Under the pieces are notes generated by a model that saw nothing but the letters and a program-made list of their open reading frames with translations, did no database searches and had not been told where the DNA came from. DNA of 15,178 bases from Verrucomicrobiales bacterium (GTDB lineage Bacteria > Verrucomicrobiota > Verrucomicrobiia > Verrucomicrobiales > DEV007). Below are positions 1-6,880 of the stretch, one piece after another (the first letter of the stretch is position 1; each line of letters starts with the position of its first letter). The stretch is from the NCBI GenBank assembly GCA_021648365.1, contig JAKISY010000108.1, forward strand, positions 1 to 15,178, given 5' to 3'. The position numbers and the translations under genes were made by a program.

Positions 1-332
1 AAGGGGAAGAGGTGGAGGCGGATGTCGCGGTGGATGTTTATAACAAGGGCAAGGGTGGGTTCAACCAGGAACAGATTGCTGGGGTGCTAGGGGCTGGTGG
101 GCGTTTACCTATGGCGGTGGCGTTGCGTTGTCGGGTGCGGTATTTTAGTGATGGGGCGGTGTTGGGCAGTCAGCGCTTTGTGGATGAGTTTTTTGAAGAT
201 AAGAGGGATGACTTTGGGGAGAAGAGAAAGGATGGTGGCCGCAGGATGCGGGGAGCGCAGTGGGGGGATTTACGAGTATTGAGAGATTTGCGGCGTGATG
301 TGCTGAGGGTTGGAGCTTCGAATGAAGTCTAG
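1..332 (+). CDS. RAYT-type (IS200-like, Y1) transposase, C-terminal part only
   Basis: The frame is open through the left edge, so this is the 3' end of a longer gene; the GTG at 12 is an internal codon and not a believable start. The readable C-terminus carries VRYFSDGAVLGS, a FVDEFFEDKRDDFG segment, a basic KRKDGGRRMRG stretch and WGDLRVLRDLRRDVL. This series is typical of the C-terminal tail of REP-associated tyrosine transposases in Verrucomicrobia and Planctomycetes. The catalytic HUH motif and tyrosine would lie upstream, outside the window. RAYTs are single-copy, domesticated relatives of IS200/IS605 transposases thought to mobilise small palindromic REP elements. No palindrome matching the repeats at the right end of the window is seen in the 75 nt after the stop. 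The family call rests on the remembered tail pattern only. Confidence 0.72.
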   Translation, partial: GEEVEADVAVDVYNKGKGGFNQEQIAGVLGAGGRLPMAVALRCRVRYFSDGAVLGSQRFVDEFFEDKRDDFGEKRKDGGRRMRGAQWGDLRVLRDLRRDVLRVGASNEV

Positions 333-407
333 AGTGGGAGCAGGTCTTTGCGCGAGATTTGAAATGATGCTTGTCAGAAGGCTTTAGCTTGGGCATGTTG
401 GCAGCTT

Positions 408-1760
408 ATGGATACGGAAAACCCCTATGTGTTGACGAAAGCGACGGTTGAAGAGCCGCCGAAGAGTTTTTTCGGTAAATTGAAGTTCCTCGGTCCAGGC
501 TTTATTCTATCAGCTTCGATCGTGGGGTCGGGGGAGCTGATCATGACGACTCAGCTCGGTGCGAAGGCGGGGTTTGTGACTTTGTGGGTGGTATTGGTCA
601 GCTGTCTGGTGAAGGTGGCGGTGCAGTTGGAGTTTGGTAAACATGCGATCAATACTGGGGAGACTTCGTTGGCGGCTTTCAACAAGCTGCCTGGGTTGAA
701 ATTAGGCAGAGCTAACTGGTCGGTGTGGTTGTGGTTGAGCTTGATGGTGTTCAAGTTTTTTCAAGTGGGGGGGATTGTTGGTGGGGTGGCGATCATTTTG
801 CACATGGCGTTTCCTGCGCTTTCGATTCCCTTGTGGGCGGGGATTTCAGTGGTGGTGGTGGCGCTGTTGGTTTTTCGTGGCAAATATGGTTTGATCGAAA
901 AATTGTCGATTGTGATGATTGGTCTGTTTACGGTGTTGACTTTGATTTCACTGATGATGCTGCAGAAAACTGATTTTGCTCTCACCTGGGAAGCGGTGTC
1001 GAGTGGTCTGCAGTTCAAGTTGCCTTCATCTGCAGTGGTGGTGGCGATTGCTGCTTTTGGACTGACGGGGGTAGGAGGGGATGAGATCATGATGTATAAT
1101 TACTGGTTGTTGGAAAAAGGTTATGCGTCCAAAACGGGACCACGTGATGGGTCGGAGGCTTGGGTGAGACGCGCTAAGGCTTGGATCAGAATCATGTATA
1201 TGGATGCGTTGTTGGCGATGGTTGCCTATACGATTGTGACGGTGGCTTTTTACCTGCTGGGCGCGGCTATTCTGCATGGTCAGGGTTTGGTGCCGGAGAG
1301 TTCAGAGATCATTGAGACGCTTTCGCGGATGTACACTGACACCTTGGGGATGGGGGCGAAAAATGTCTTTTTGGTGGGAGCCTTTGTGGTGTTGTTTTCC
1401 ACTTTGTTGTCAGCTTTGGCTGGCTGGACTCGTTTGTTTGCGGATGCCTATACTCAAGTGTCTAAGGCGACCTTTACTGATGTGAAAACACGATCACGCT
1501 TGATCGCCTTGTTATCGTGGGCGATTCCTTTTTTGTGGTTGATTCTTTTTCTGTGGTTTAATTCCCCTGCTTTCATGGTGATCATTGGAGGGGTTGCAAC
1601 TTCGGTTATTTTGTTGCTGGTGGTTTTTGCTGCCTTCCATTTCCGCTTTCGACGTTTGGAAGAGGATTTGCGCCCGTCACGTTTTTACGATATGACCTTG
1701 TTTCTGAGTGCGGCGGCGATTGTGGCGGTTGGGATTTATGGTATTGTGAAGCTTTTTTGA
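408..1760 (+). CDS. Nramp-related divalent cation transporter with altered metal-site motifs
   Basis: The 450-aa protein is almost entirely hydrophobic, with about eleven membrane segments. It begins with a short hydrophilic N-terminus and then LGPGFILSASIVGSGEL (residues 28-44). This aligns with TM1 of Nramp/MntH transporters (GPGFLVSIAYLDPGNF). Where canonical Nramps have DPGN, whose Asp and Asn bind Mn2+/Fe2+, this protein has GSGE (40-43). The TM6 region reads FGLTGVGGDEIMMYNYW (217-233) in place of the canonical AxxMPH motif. The fold family is therefore clear but the substrate is not: it should not be annotated as a Mn2+ transporter by default. Nramp-related clades with altered sites include Mg2+ carriers. 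It lies 60 nt upstream of a membrane zinc peptidase and a Ca2+ antiporter on the same strand, suggesting a small cation/membrane cluster. The start at ATG 408 has only a weak ribosome binding site (GGCAG). Confidence 0.8.
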   Translation: MDTENPYVLTKATVEEPPKSFFGKLKFLGPGFILSASIVGSGELIMTTQLGAKAGFVTLWVVLVSCLVKVAVQLEFGKHAINTGETSLAAFNKLPGLKLGRANWSVWLWLSLMVFKFFQVGGIVGGVAIILHMAFPALSIPLWAGISVVVVALLVFRGKYGLIEKLSIVMIGLFTVLTLISLMMLQKTDFALTWEAVSSGLQFKLPSSAVVVAIAAFGLTGVGGDEIMMYNYWLLEKGYASKTGPRDGSEAWVRRAKAWIRIMYMDALLAMVAYTIVTVAFYLLGAAILHGQGLVPESSEIIETLSRMYTDTLGMGAKNVFLVGAFVVLFSTLLSALAGWTRLFADAYTQVSKATFTDVKTRSRLIALLSWAIPFLWLILFLWFNSPAFMVIIGGVATSVILLLVVFAAFHFRFRRLEEDLRPSRFYDMTLFLSAAAIVAVGIYGIVKLF

Positions 1761-1820
1761 TAAAAAATATGAAAAATAATCAATTATTTAGGTTAAGGTA
1801 GAAGTGAAATAGATTGCTCG

Positions 1821-2555
1821 ATGCTGATATTTTTACTTTTATTTGCTCTGACTTTGGCGCTGACTTTGTACGGTCGCGGTAAGTATCGAACGATCTACGA
1901 TGAGGAGATCAAAAACTTATCGCCGAGTGGTTTGACTGGAGAGCGGTTGGCGCGTCAAATCCTTGAGGCTTCGGGTATCCACGATGTTGAGGTGGTGAAG
2001 AGCGGTGGTTTTTTTGGGGGGTTGTTTGCGGATTTCTATGATCCTGAGAATAAGCGTTTGAGCTTGGCGCCGCAGCACTTCGAGGCGAGCACTTATTCGG
2101 CGCTTGGCATTGCGGCGCATGAGGCGGGGCATGCGATTCAGCAACAGCAGGGCTATCACCCTTTGCGCTGGCGGATTTCGGCGGTGAAGGCTTCGATGTT
2201 TTTGACCTTGCCCTTAGTGATCATCGGCAGTCTGATGGTGGTGATGCCGGCGATGGGGAAGTCGGGGGTGTTTTTTTTGATTATGTCGTGGACGGTTTTG
2301 TCGGCTTATAATTTGGGGACAATGCCGATCGAGTTGGATGCTAGCGAACGGTCAAAAAAGGTGTTGCGTAAGATCAAGCCCTTTGCGAATTATGACGAGC
2401 GAGTTGGAGTGGAGAAAATGATGCGAGTGGCTCCGGCGGCTTACATTGAGGGTTTTTTCACAACTTTATCGTGGTTGGGGTCTTTGATCATGCCGCATCT
2501 GAGTGGTGGTGATTCCGGTAAAGAACATTCGAGTAAGGATACAAAAGATAAATAA
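1821..2555 (+). CDS. YugP-family membrane zinc metallopeptidase (Zn_peptidase_2)
   Basis: This 244-aa protein starts with a hydrophobic N-terminal segment (residues 2-17) and then a cytosolic-type domain with the zinc motif HEAGH (100-104). H100 and H104 are the likely zinc ligands and E101 the catalytic base. PIELDASERSKK (169-180) probably supplies the third ligand at E171. Two or more hydrophobic segments lie between (about 126-146 and 149-165), and another near the C-terminus (about 211-225). Length and layout match the YugP/DUF-type neutral zinc metallopeptidases, whose physiological substrates are not established. The C-terminal 15 residues are a hydrophilic tail rich in Ser, Lys and Asp. 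The stop codon overlaps the ATG of the next gene (TAATG), implying translational coupling with the CaCA antiporter. Confidence 0.88.
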   Translation: MLIFLLLFALTLALTLYGRGKYRTIYDEEIKNLSPSGLTGERLARQILEASGIHDVEVVKSGGFFGGLFADFYDPENKRLSLAPQHFEASTYSALGIAAHEAGHAIQQQQGYHPLRWRISAVKASMFLTLPLVIIGSLMVVMPAMGKSGVFFLIMSWTVLSAYNLGTMPIELDASERSKKVLRKIKPFANYDERVGVEKMMRVAPAAYIEGFFTTLSWLGSLIMPHLSGGDSGKEHSSKDTKDK

Positions 2556-3538
2556 TGAGTGGTATTTGGTGGGATATATTTCTGATGGTCGCGGGACTGG
2601 TCGCCTTGGTGGTGGGGGCGGAGTGGTTGGTGCGTGGCAGCGCTAAGTTGGCGGTGATGATGGGGGTTTCGCCCTTGGTGGTGGGACTGACGATAGTGGC
2701 TTTTGGGACGAGCAGTCCGGAGCTTTTTGTTTGTTTGAAATTTAATTTGGCAGGAGATGCTAATGCGGCTCTTGGGAATCTGGTGGGATCGAATATTTGC
2801 AACATTGGGTTGATCCTGGGTATCAGTGCTTTGATCCGTCCCTTGGACATCAAGGCGCAGTTATTGGTGCGTGACTTGCCAATTTTATTTGTGGTATCGG
2901 CGGGAGTGATATTCATGCTGTGGGACGGAGTGATCGAGGTGTGGGAGGGTGGTATCTTGGTCTTGGGTGTGGTCGTCTATACGGTGTATAGTTTTCGAGC
3001 GTCGAAAAAGGAGGACAATCCCGAGGTGTTGGAGGAGTTTGAGGATGAATATGGGCAGGCGTCAGGCAAAAAAAATGACGGGTGGATGGGCATGGCTGGA
3101 TTGATCCTGGTAGGTTTGGTGGGTTTGTATTTTGGCGCAGAGTGGCTAGTGGATGGCGCTGTGGGGATCGCGGAGAGGATGAATGTGCCCTCGGCGTTTA
3201 TTTCACTGACGGTGATCGCTTTTGGAACTTCGCTGCCAGAGTTGGCGACTTCGATTGTGGCGGTGATTCGTCGTCAGGGAGATATCATTTCCGGCAATGC
3301 TATTGGCTCGTGTATTTTTAATCTGCTACTGGTGCTCGGTGCGACAGCGATGGTGAAAAGAATGGTGATCACGGCGATTGAACCGGTTGATTTGGCGGTG
3401 ATGATGGGCATGGTAGTGATAGTGGTGCCGCTGATGTGGACGCGCAGACGTTTGGCGAGGCCAGAGGGGGCGTTGCTGCTGGTGATTTATTTGGGTTATA
3501 CGGTGTATTTGTGGTTTGATCGGGTGCAGGGGGCGTGA
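2555..3538 (+). CDS. Calcium/sodium antiporter, CaCA family (YrbG-like)
   Basis: The 327-aa inner-membrane protein contains the two inverted alpha-repeats that define Ca2+:cation antiporters. Alpha-1 holds VGLTIVAFGTSSPEL (43-57) and GNLVGSN (74-80). Alpha-2 holds ISLTVIAFGTSLPEL (216-230) and GNAIGSC (248-253). E56 and E229 are the expected Ca2+-coordinating glutamates. In alpha-1 the GSN asparagine (N80) is present, whereas the equivalent alpha-2 position is cysteine (C253). The two halves are joined by an acidic cytosolic loop (about 150-175: KKEDNPEVLEEFEDEYG) that may sense Ca2+ or set topology. Length fits the YrbG branch. The gene overlaps the upstream metallopeptidase by one base, so both are probably made from one mRNA. 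Direction and selectivity (Ca2+/Na+ versus Ca2+/H+) cannot be read from sequence. Confidence 0.9.
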   Translation: MSGIWWDIFLMVAGLVALVVGAEWLVRGSAKLAVMMGVSPLVVGLTIVAFGTSSPELFVCLKFNLAGDANAALGNLVGSNICNIGLILGISALIRPLDIKAQLLVRDLPILFVVSAGVIFMLWDGVIEVWEGGILVLGVVVYTVYSFRASKKEDNPEVLEEFEDEYGQASGKKNDGWMGMAGLILVGLVGLYFGAEWLVDGAVGIAERMNVPSAFISLTVIAFGTSLPELATSIVAVIRRQGDIISGNAIGSCIFNLLLVLGATAMVKRMVITAIEPVDLAVMMGMVVIVVPLMWTRRRLARPEGALLLVIYLGYTVYLWFDRVQGA

Positions 3539-3571
3539 AGGGAAGAGGATTAACGGTATTGAAGAGAATGG

Positions 3572-3605
3572 GAACCGCAGATGACACATCTGAACGCAGA
3601 TGGGG
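3572..3605. repeat. Dispersed-repeat remnant, AACCGCAGATG type
   Basis: The 108-nt gap between the antiporter and uxaC contains GGAACCGCAGATG, then ACA, then CATCTGAACGCAGATGGG. CAGATG (3578-3583) and CATCTG (3587-3592) form a six-base inverted repeat with a 3-nt loop, and CAGATG recurs at 3597-3602. Short tandem AACCGCAGATGAACGCAGATG-like elements are common between genes in PVC bacteria. This copy looks partly inverted or degenerate. It is followed by a run of TTAGAA/TTAGGA-like words (3612-3645). Confidence 0.5.
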
Positions 3606-3646
3606 GAATATTTAGAAATTAGAAGTTAAGGATTTGGAATTAGGAT

Positions 3647-5071
3647 ATGAGTGTATTGATTAACGAAGATTTTATTTTGCAGAATACTGCGGCGAAGGAG
3701 TTGTATCATGGCTTTGCTGAGGATGAGCCTATTCTGGATTTCCATAACCATCTGCCGGCGGATGAGATAGCGAGTGATCGCTCTTTTGCGGATATGCAGG
3801 AGGTGTGGTTGGCGGGCGACCATTACAAATGGCGGGCGATGCGGGCGAATGGAACGGCGGAGCGGTTTTGCACCGGTGATGCGTCACCGAGGGAGAAGTT
3901 TGATGCTTGGGCGGCGACGGTGCCTCATGCGATGGGCAATCCGCTTTATCATTGGACTCACCTAGAGCTAAGCCGTTATTTTGGAATAGAGGATTTGTTC
4001 TCGCCTGCGACGGCGGACATGGTCTGGGAGGTGGGGAATGCGAAGCTGGCGCAGCCGGAGTTTTCGACGCGTGGGCTGCTGAAGAAGATGAAGGTGCGTG
4101 CCTTGTGCACCACGGATGATCCGGTGGACTCGCTGGAGCATCATGCGGCGATTCGTGATGATGCGAGCTGTGAGGTGAAGGTCTATCCGACCTTTCGCCC
4201 AGATGTGGCTCTGCGGGTGGATGATGCTGAAATTTTTAACAGCTGGGCGGATAAGCTCTCCGATGTGAGCGGGGTGGATTGTTCGAGTTTGCGTGGGTTC
4301 AAAGCGGCGATTCGTAAGCGGCATGGCTTTTTTCATGAGATGGGCGGACGGATTTCGGATCATGGTTTGTATCGTATTTTTGATGCGGAATGTTCGGAAT
4401 TTGAAGCGGATAAGATTTTTGCTAGTACGCGAAGTGGTCAATCGGCGGAGGAGGCGGAGACGGAGAAATTCGGTAATTACCTGATGTTGTTTTTTGGCGA
4501 GTTGGATGCGGCGGCGGGCTGGACCAAGCAGTTGCACATCGGTTGTGAGCGAAATAACAGCACTAAGATGTTTGAAAAGCTGGGACGTGATGTGGGTTGT
4601 GACTCGATGGCGGATGTGGATCACGCTCAGGCGCTGCGTCATTATTTAGATGCTTTGCAGCAGCGCGATGCTTTGCCGAAGATGATTGTTTATCCGCTCA
4701 ATCCGGTGAATAATTATTCGCTAGCGACGATGTTGGGTAATTTTCAGGGAGGAGATGGCAATGAAGGCGAGCCTCCGTGTCGTTTGCAGTTGGGAACGAG
4801 TTGGTGGTTCATGGATTGCAAGGATGGCATGGAAGAGCAGATGAGGGTGTTTGCTAATACAAGTCTATTTTCTCACTTTGTTGGCATGCTGACGGATTCG
4901 CGCAGCTTTTTGTCGTTCACGCGCCATGAGTATTTTCGCCGTATTTTGTGCAATCAGTTGGGTGCAGGGATGGAGAGTGGTGATTTGCCGAGGGATATGG
5001 AGCTGGTCGGGGATATGGTGAAGCGCATTTGTTTTGGCAATGCGGAGCGGTTTTTTGGTTTGGATGTGTGA
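3647..5071 (+). CDS. uxaC: Glucuronate (uronate) isomerase
   Basis: This 474-aa cytosolic enzyme of the amidohydrolase-related superfamily should interconvert D-glucuronate with D-fructuronate and D-galacturonate with D-tagaturonate, the entry step of hexuronate catabolism. Diagnostic segments are ILDFHNHLPADEIA near residues 29-42 (the metal-binding HxH is H33/H35), YHWTHLELSRYFG, CTTDDPVDSLEHH, and QLGTSWWF. The C-terminal block LTDSRSFLSFTRHEYFRR lies at 415-432. Length is normal for UxaC and no motif is missing. No other hexuronate genes (uxaB, uxuA, kdgK, kdgA, transporters) are in the window, so the rest of the pathway must be elsewhere. The start at ATG 3647 fits the family N-terminus, although the nearest purine-rich stretch (AGGA at 3642-3645) is too close to be an ideal ribosome binding site. 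The gene is bracketed by repeat remnants. Confidence 0.95.
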   Translation: MSVLINEDFILQNTAAKELYHGFAEDEPILDFHNHLPADEIASDRSFADMQEVWLAGDHYKWRAMRANGTAERFCTGDASPREKFDAWAATVPHAMGNPLYHWTHLELSRYFGIEDLFSPATADMVWEVGNAKLAQPEFSTRGLLKKMKVRALCTTDDPVDSLEHHAAIRDDASCEVKVYPTFRPDVALRVDDAEIFNSWADKLSDVSGVDCSSLRGFKAAIRKRHGFFHEMGGRISDHGLYRIFDAECSEFEADKIFASTRSGQSAEEAETEKFGNYLMLFFGELDAAAGWTKQLHIGCERNNSTKMFEKLGRDVGCDSMADVDHAQALRHYLDALQQRDALPKMIVYPLNPVNNYSLATMLGNFQGGDGNEGEPPCRLQLGTSWWFMDCKDGMEEQMRVFANTSLFSHFVGMLTDSRSFLSFTRHEYFRRILCNQLGAGMESGDLPRDMELVGDMVKRICFGNAERFFGLDV

Positions 5072-5102
5072 GAGTGATGGAGCAAATAGAAAAAAGGAAT
5101 TT

Positions 5103-5166
5103 GAACCACAGCCGACTGGAAGGAGACAGTCGGAGAATATTACTCGAAAGCAAATGAACACGGATA
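5103..5166. repeat. Dispersed-repeat remnant with internal hairpin
   Basis: The 106-nt gap between uxaC and hldD contains GAACCACAG (5103-5111) and, about 40 nt later, AATGAACACGGATAA (5153-5167). Together these look like the two ends of an AACCACAGATGAACACGGAT-type intergenic repeat common in PVC genomes. Between them lies a hairpin, CCGACTG (5112-5118), loop GAAGGAGA, CAGTCGG (5127-5133), with a 7-bp perfect stem. There is no T-run after the stem, so it is not a convincing intrinsic terminator. Confidence 0.45.
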
Positions 5167-5177
5167 AGAAATAAGAA

Positions 5178-6170
5178 ATGAAAGAAGTGGCAGGTAGGAT
5201 TTTGGTGACGGGGGGGGCTGGTTTTATTGGCAGTGCTTTGGTGTGGGCTTTGAATCAGCAGGGGCATGAGAACATCTTGGTATGCGATGTGTTGGGGCAT
5301 GATGAGAAGTGGAAAAACTTGGTGCCGTTGAGGTATGCGGATTATATCGACGCGGATGATTTGTTAGACGCGGTGGATAGGGGGGATGATTTGGGTGGAG
5401 TGACTAAGGTGTTTCATCTGGGTGCATGTTCGGCGACGACGGAGACGGATGCGGCTTATTTGATGCGCAATAATTTTGAATACACCAAACGCTTGGCTCA
5501 TTGGTCTTTGGACAAAGGGGCGCGTTTTGTTTATGCGTCATCGGCGGCGACTTATGGTGATGGGGAGCAGGGCATGGATGATGTCGATGAGGATATCGAC
5601 CGCTTGCGTCCGCTTAATATGTATGGTTACTCGAAACACTTGTTTGATCTTTATGCTAAACGTGCGGGGATCTTGGATCAGATCGTGGGTTTGAAATATT
5701 TTAATGTTTATGGTCCAAATGAAGGGCACAAGGGGGATATGCGCTCGGTGGTGGACAAGGCCTTTGGTCAGATTCAGGAGACCGGTGGGGTGAAGCTGTT
5801 TAAGAGTTACCGCTCGGATTATGAAGATGGTAAACAGATGCGCGATTTTCACTATGTGAAAGATGCGATCAAGATGACTCTGTTTTTAGCAGATCAAAAA
5901 GAGGCCAATGGGCTTTTCAATATCGGCTCTGGAGTGGCTCACACTTGGGTGGACTTGGTGGAGGCGATTTATGCCGCGCTCGATCAAGAGCCCAAGATTG
6001 AGTTCGTTGATATGCCCGAGAGCTTGAAGGAGAAGTATCAGTACTACACTAAAGCGGATATAGGAAAGCTGCGTGCAGCGGGCTATGGCGATGAGGTATT
6101 GACCTTGAAAGATGCGGTGGCGGATTATGCGCAGAACTATCTAGCGGTGGAAAAGTTGTTGGGAGAGTAG
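5178..6170 (+). CDS. hldD: ADP-glyceromanno-heptose 6-epimerase
   Basis: The 330-aa cytosolic short-chain dehydrogenase/reductase epimerises ADP-D-glycero-D-manno-heptose to the L-glycero form, the heptose donor for LPS inner core. Seen in the sequence: the Rossmann motif TGGAGFIGS (11-19), FHLGACSATTETD (79-91), SSAATYG (121-127), the catalytic YxxxK as YGYSK (149-153), KYFNVYGPNEGHKGDMRS (173-190) and KQMRDFHYVKD. These segments, especially the ACSATTETD and NVYGPNE..HKG blocks, separate HldD from general UDP-glucose epimerases. Length is normal. The presence of hldD implies a heptose-containing LPS, consistent with a Gram-negative envelope. The start at ATG 5178 is preceded by the purine-rich AAGAAATAAGAA. 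No other LPS genes are adjacent. Confidence 0.94.
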   Translation: MKEVAGRILVTGGAGFIGSALVWALNQQGHENILVCDVLGHDEKWKNLVPLRYADYIDADDLLDAVDRGDDLGGVTKVFHLGACSATTETDAAYLMRNNFEYTKRLAHWSLDKGARFVYASSAATYGDGEQGMDDVDEDIDRLRPLNMYGYSKHLFDLYAKRAGILDQIVGLKYFNVYGPNEGHKGDMRSVVDKAFGQIQETGGVKLFKSYRSDYEDGKQMRDFHYVKDAIKMTLFLADQKEANGLFNIGSGVAHTWVDLVEAIYAALDQEPKIEFVDMPESLKEKYQYYTKADIGKLRAAGYGDEVLTLKDAVADYAQNYLAVEKLLGE

Positions 6171-6236
6171 TGAGTAGGGGCGTGATTGAAGTCGAACAAT
6201 GCTCGACATTTTTCAGGAAGCATTTATAGTGGATCA

Positions 6237-6458
6237 ATGGGCGTTGTTAAAAAAGACAGATCGGATTGGGTGATTCGAAAGTTTTCGTCTCATGATGAGA
6301 TGCGGCGTAAACAAGTGGAAGATTGGCAAGCAGTTAGTGGTATGCGGCGTCGTGAAGCTGCTTGGGAGCTAGTTACAGATTATTGGGTTGGTAAAATAGG
6401 TAAACATCCGAATGAACTCAGACTTCAAAGATCTGTTGCAAAGCTTATACGAAAGTGA
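6237..6458 (+). CDS. Small basic protein of unknown function, partner of the nucleotidyltransferase
   Basis: This 73-aa reading frame (MGVVKKDRSDWVIRKFSS...) overlaps the start of the following nucleotidyltransferase gene by 47 nt, a strong sign of a coupled pair. It is rich in Arg, Lys, Glu and Trp with no membrane segment. The pattern DWVIRKFSSHDEM followed by a mid-region helix (RREAAWELVTDYW) and a C-terminal LRLQRSVAKLIRK resembles small proteins that sit upstream of DUF6036-like nucleotidyltransferases in PVC and cyanobacterial genomes. Their role is often guessed to be one half of a toxin-antitoxin pair but is not established. The frame could begin earlier at TTG 6186 (90 aa). ATG 6237 is preferred because the conserved-looking part begins just after it. 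Base composition is visibly more AT-rich than in hldD. Confidence 0.6.
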   Translation: MGVVKKDRSDWVIRKFSSHDEMRRKQVEDWQAVSGMRRREAAWELVTDYWVGKIGKHPNELRLQRSVAKLIRK

Positions 6459-6861
6459 TGTTCAGTATTTAGTTGTAGGAGTCTATGCTGTGATTCATTA
6501 CTCTCAGCCTAGGTATACTAAGAATATTGATATCTGGGTATTACCGAGTTCGCAAAATGCTAGAAAATTGATGAAAGCATTTTTGCATTTTGGGATTCCT
6601 TTAGTTGGAGTAACCGAAGAAGATTTCTCGGAGCCTGGAACTCAATTTAATCTTGGAGTAGCTCCGTGTGAGATAGATTTTTTAACCACAATTCCGGGTT
6701 TAGAATTTGAGCCTGCTTGGGAAATGAGAGTGGTATCGGAAGAACTGGATTTCCCAATTTATTATTTGTCAAAAGAGGATTTGCTGGTTGCGAAAAAAAC
6801 AGCAAATCGCCCCCAGGATTTGGCTGATATAGCAGAGCTCACTCGATTGGATGATGTTTGA
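6412..6861 (+). CDS. Nucleotidyltransferase-fold protein (DUF6036/AbiEii-like), degenerate site
   Basis: The 149-aa protein has the layout of minimal nucleotidyltransferases. VQYLVVGVYAVIHY (17-30) stands where the family has a VGGYA-type loop. PRYTKNIDIWV (33-43) is where two catalytic carboxylates normally sit (T-x-D-x-D). CEIDFL (86-91) holds the third Asp (D89), and LSKEDLLVAKKTANRPQDLADI (119-140) is the typical C-terminal helix. D40 and D89 are present, but the first metal-binding Asp is Asn (N38) and the glycine pair reads G-V. Catalysis is therefore doubtful; it may be an inactive or binding-only member. The 5' end overlaps the small upstream gene by 47 nt. AT-rich codon use suggests horizontal gain. 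The gene ends 19 nt from the convergent dehydrogenase gene, with no terminator visible between them. Confidence 0.72.
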   Translation: MNSDFKDLLQSLYESDVQYLVVGVYAVIHYSQPRYTKNIDIWVLPSSQNARKLMKAFLHFGIPLVGVTEEDFSEPGTQFNLGVAPCEIDFLTTIPGLEFEPAWEMRVVSEELDFPIYYLSKEDLLVAKKTANRPQDLADIAELTRLDDV

Positions 6862-6880
6862 ATCAGACGGGTGTTGAGGG

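Noticed and set aside
1774..1789. AT-only palindrome AAATAAT-CA-ATTATTT after the Nramp-related gene
   Set aside because: It has no GC stem and no proper T-run, so it is not a terminator. In a 60-nt AT-rich gap such a match is easily chance.
3968..4642. A 224-codon open frame antisense to uxaC
   Set aside because: It is Arg/His/Ile-rich with no domain character and fully inside uxaC, as expected of an antisense shadow.
5112..5133. Hairpin after uxaC as an intrinsic terminator
   Set aside because: The 7-bp stem is followed by GAGAATATTACTCG and not by a T-run, so it is described only as part of the repeat remnant.
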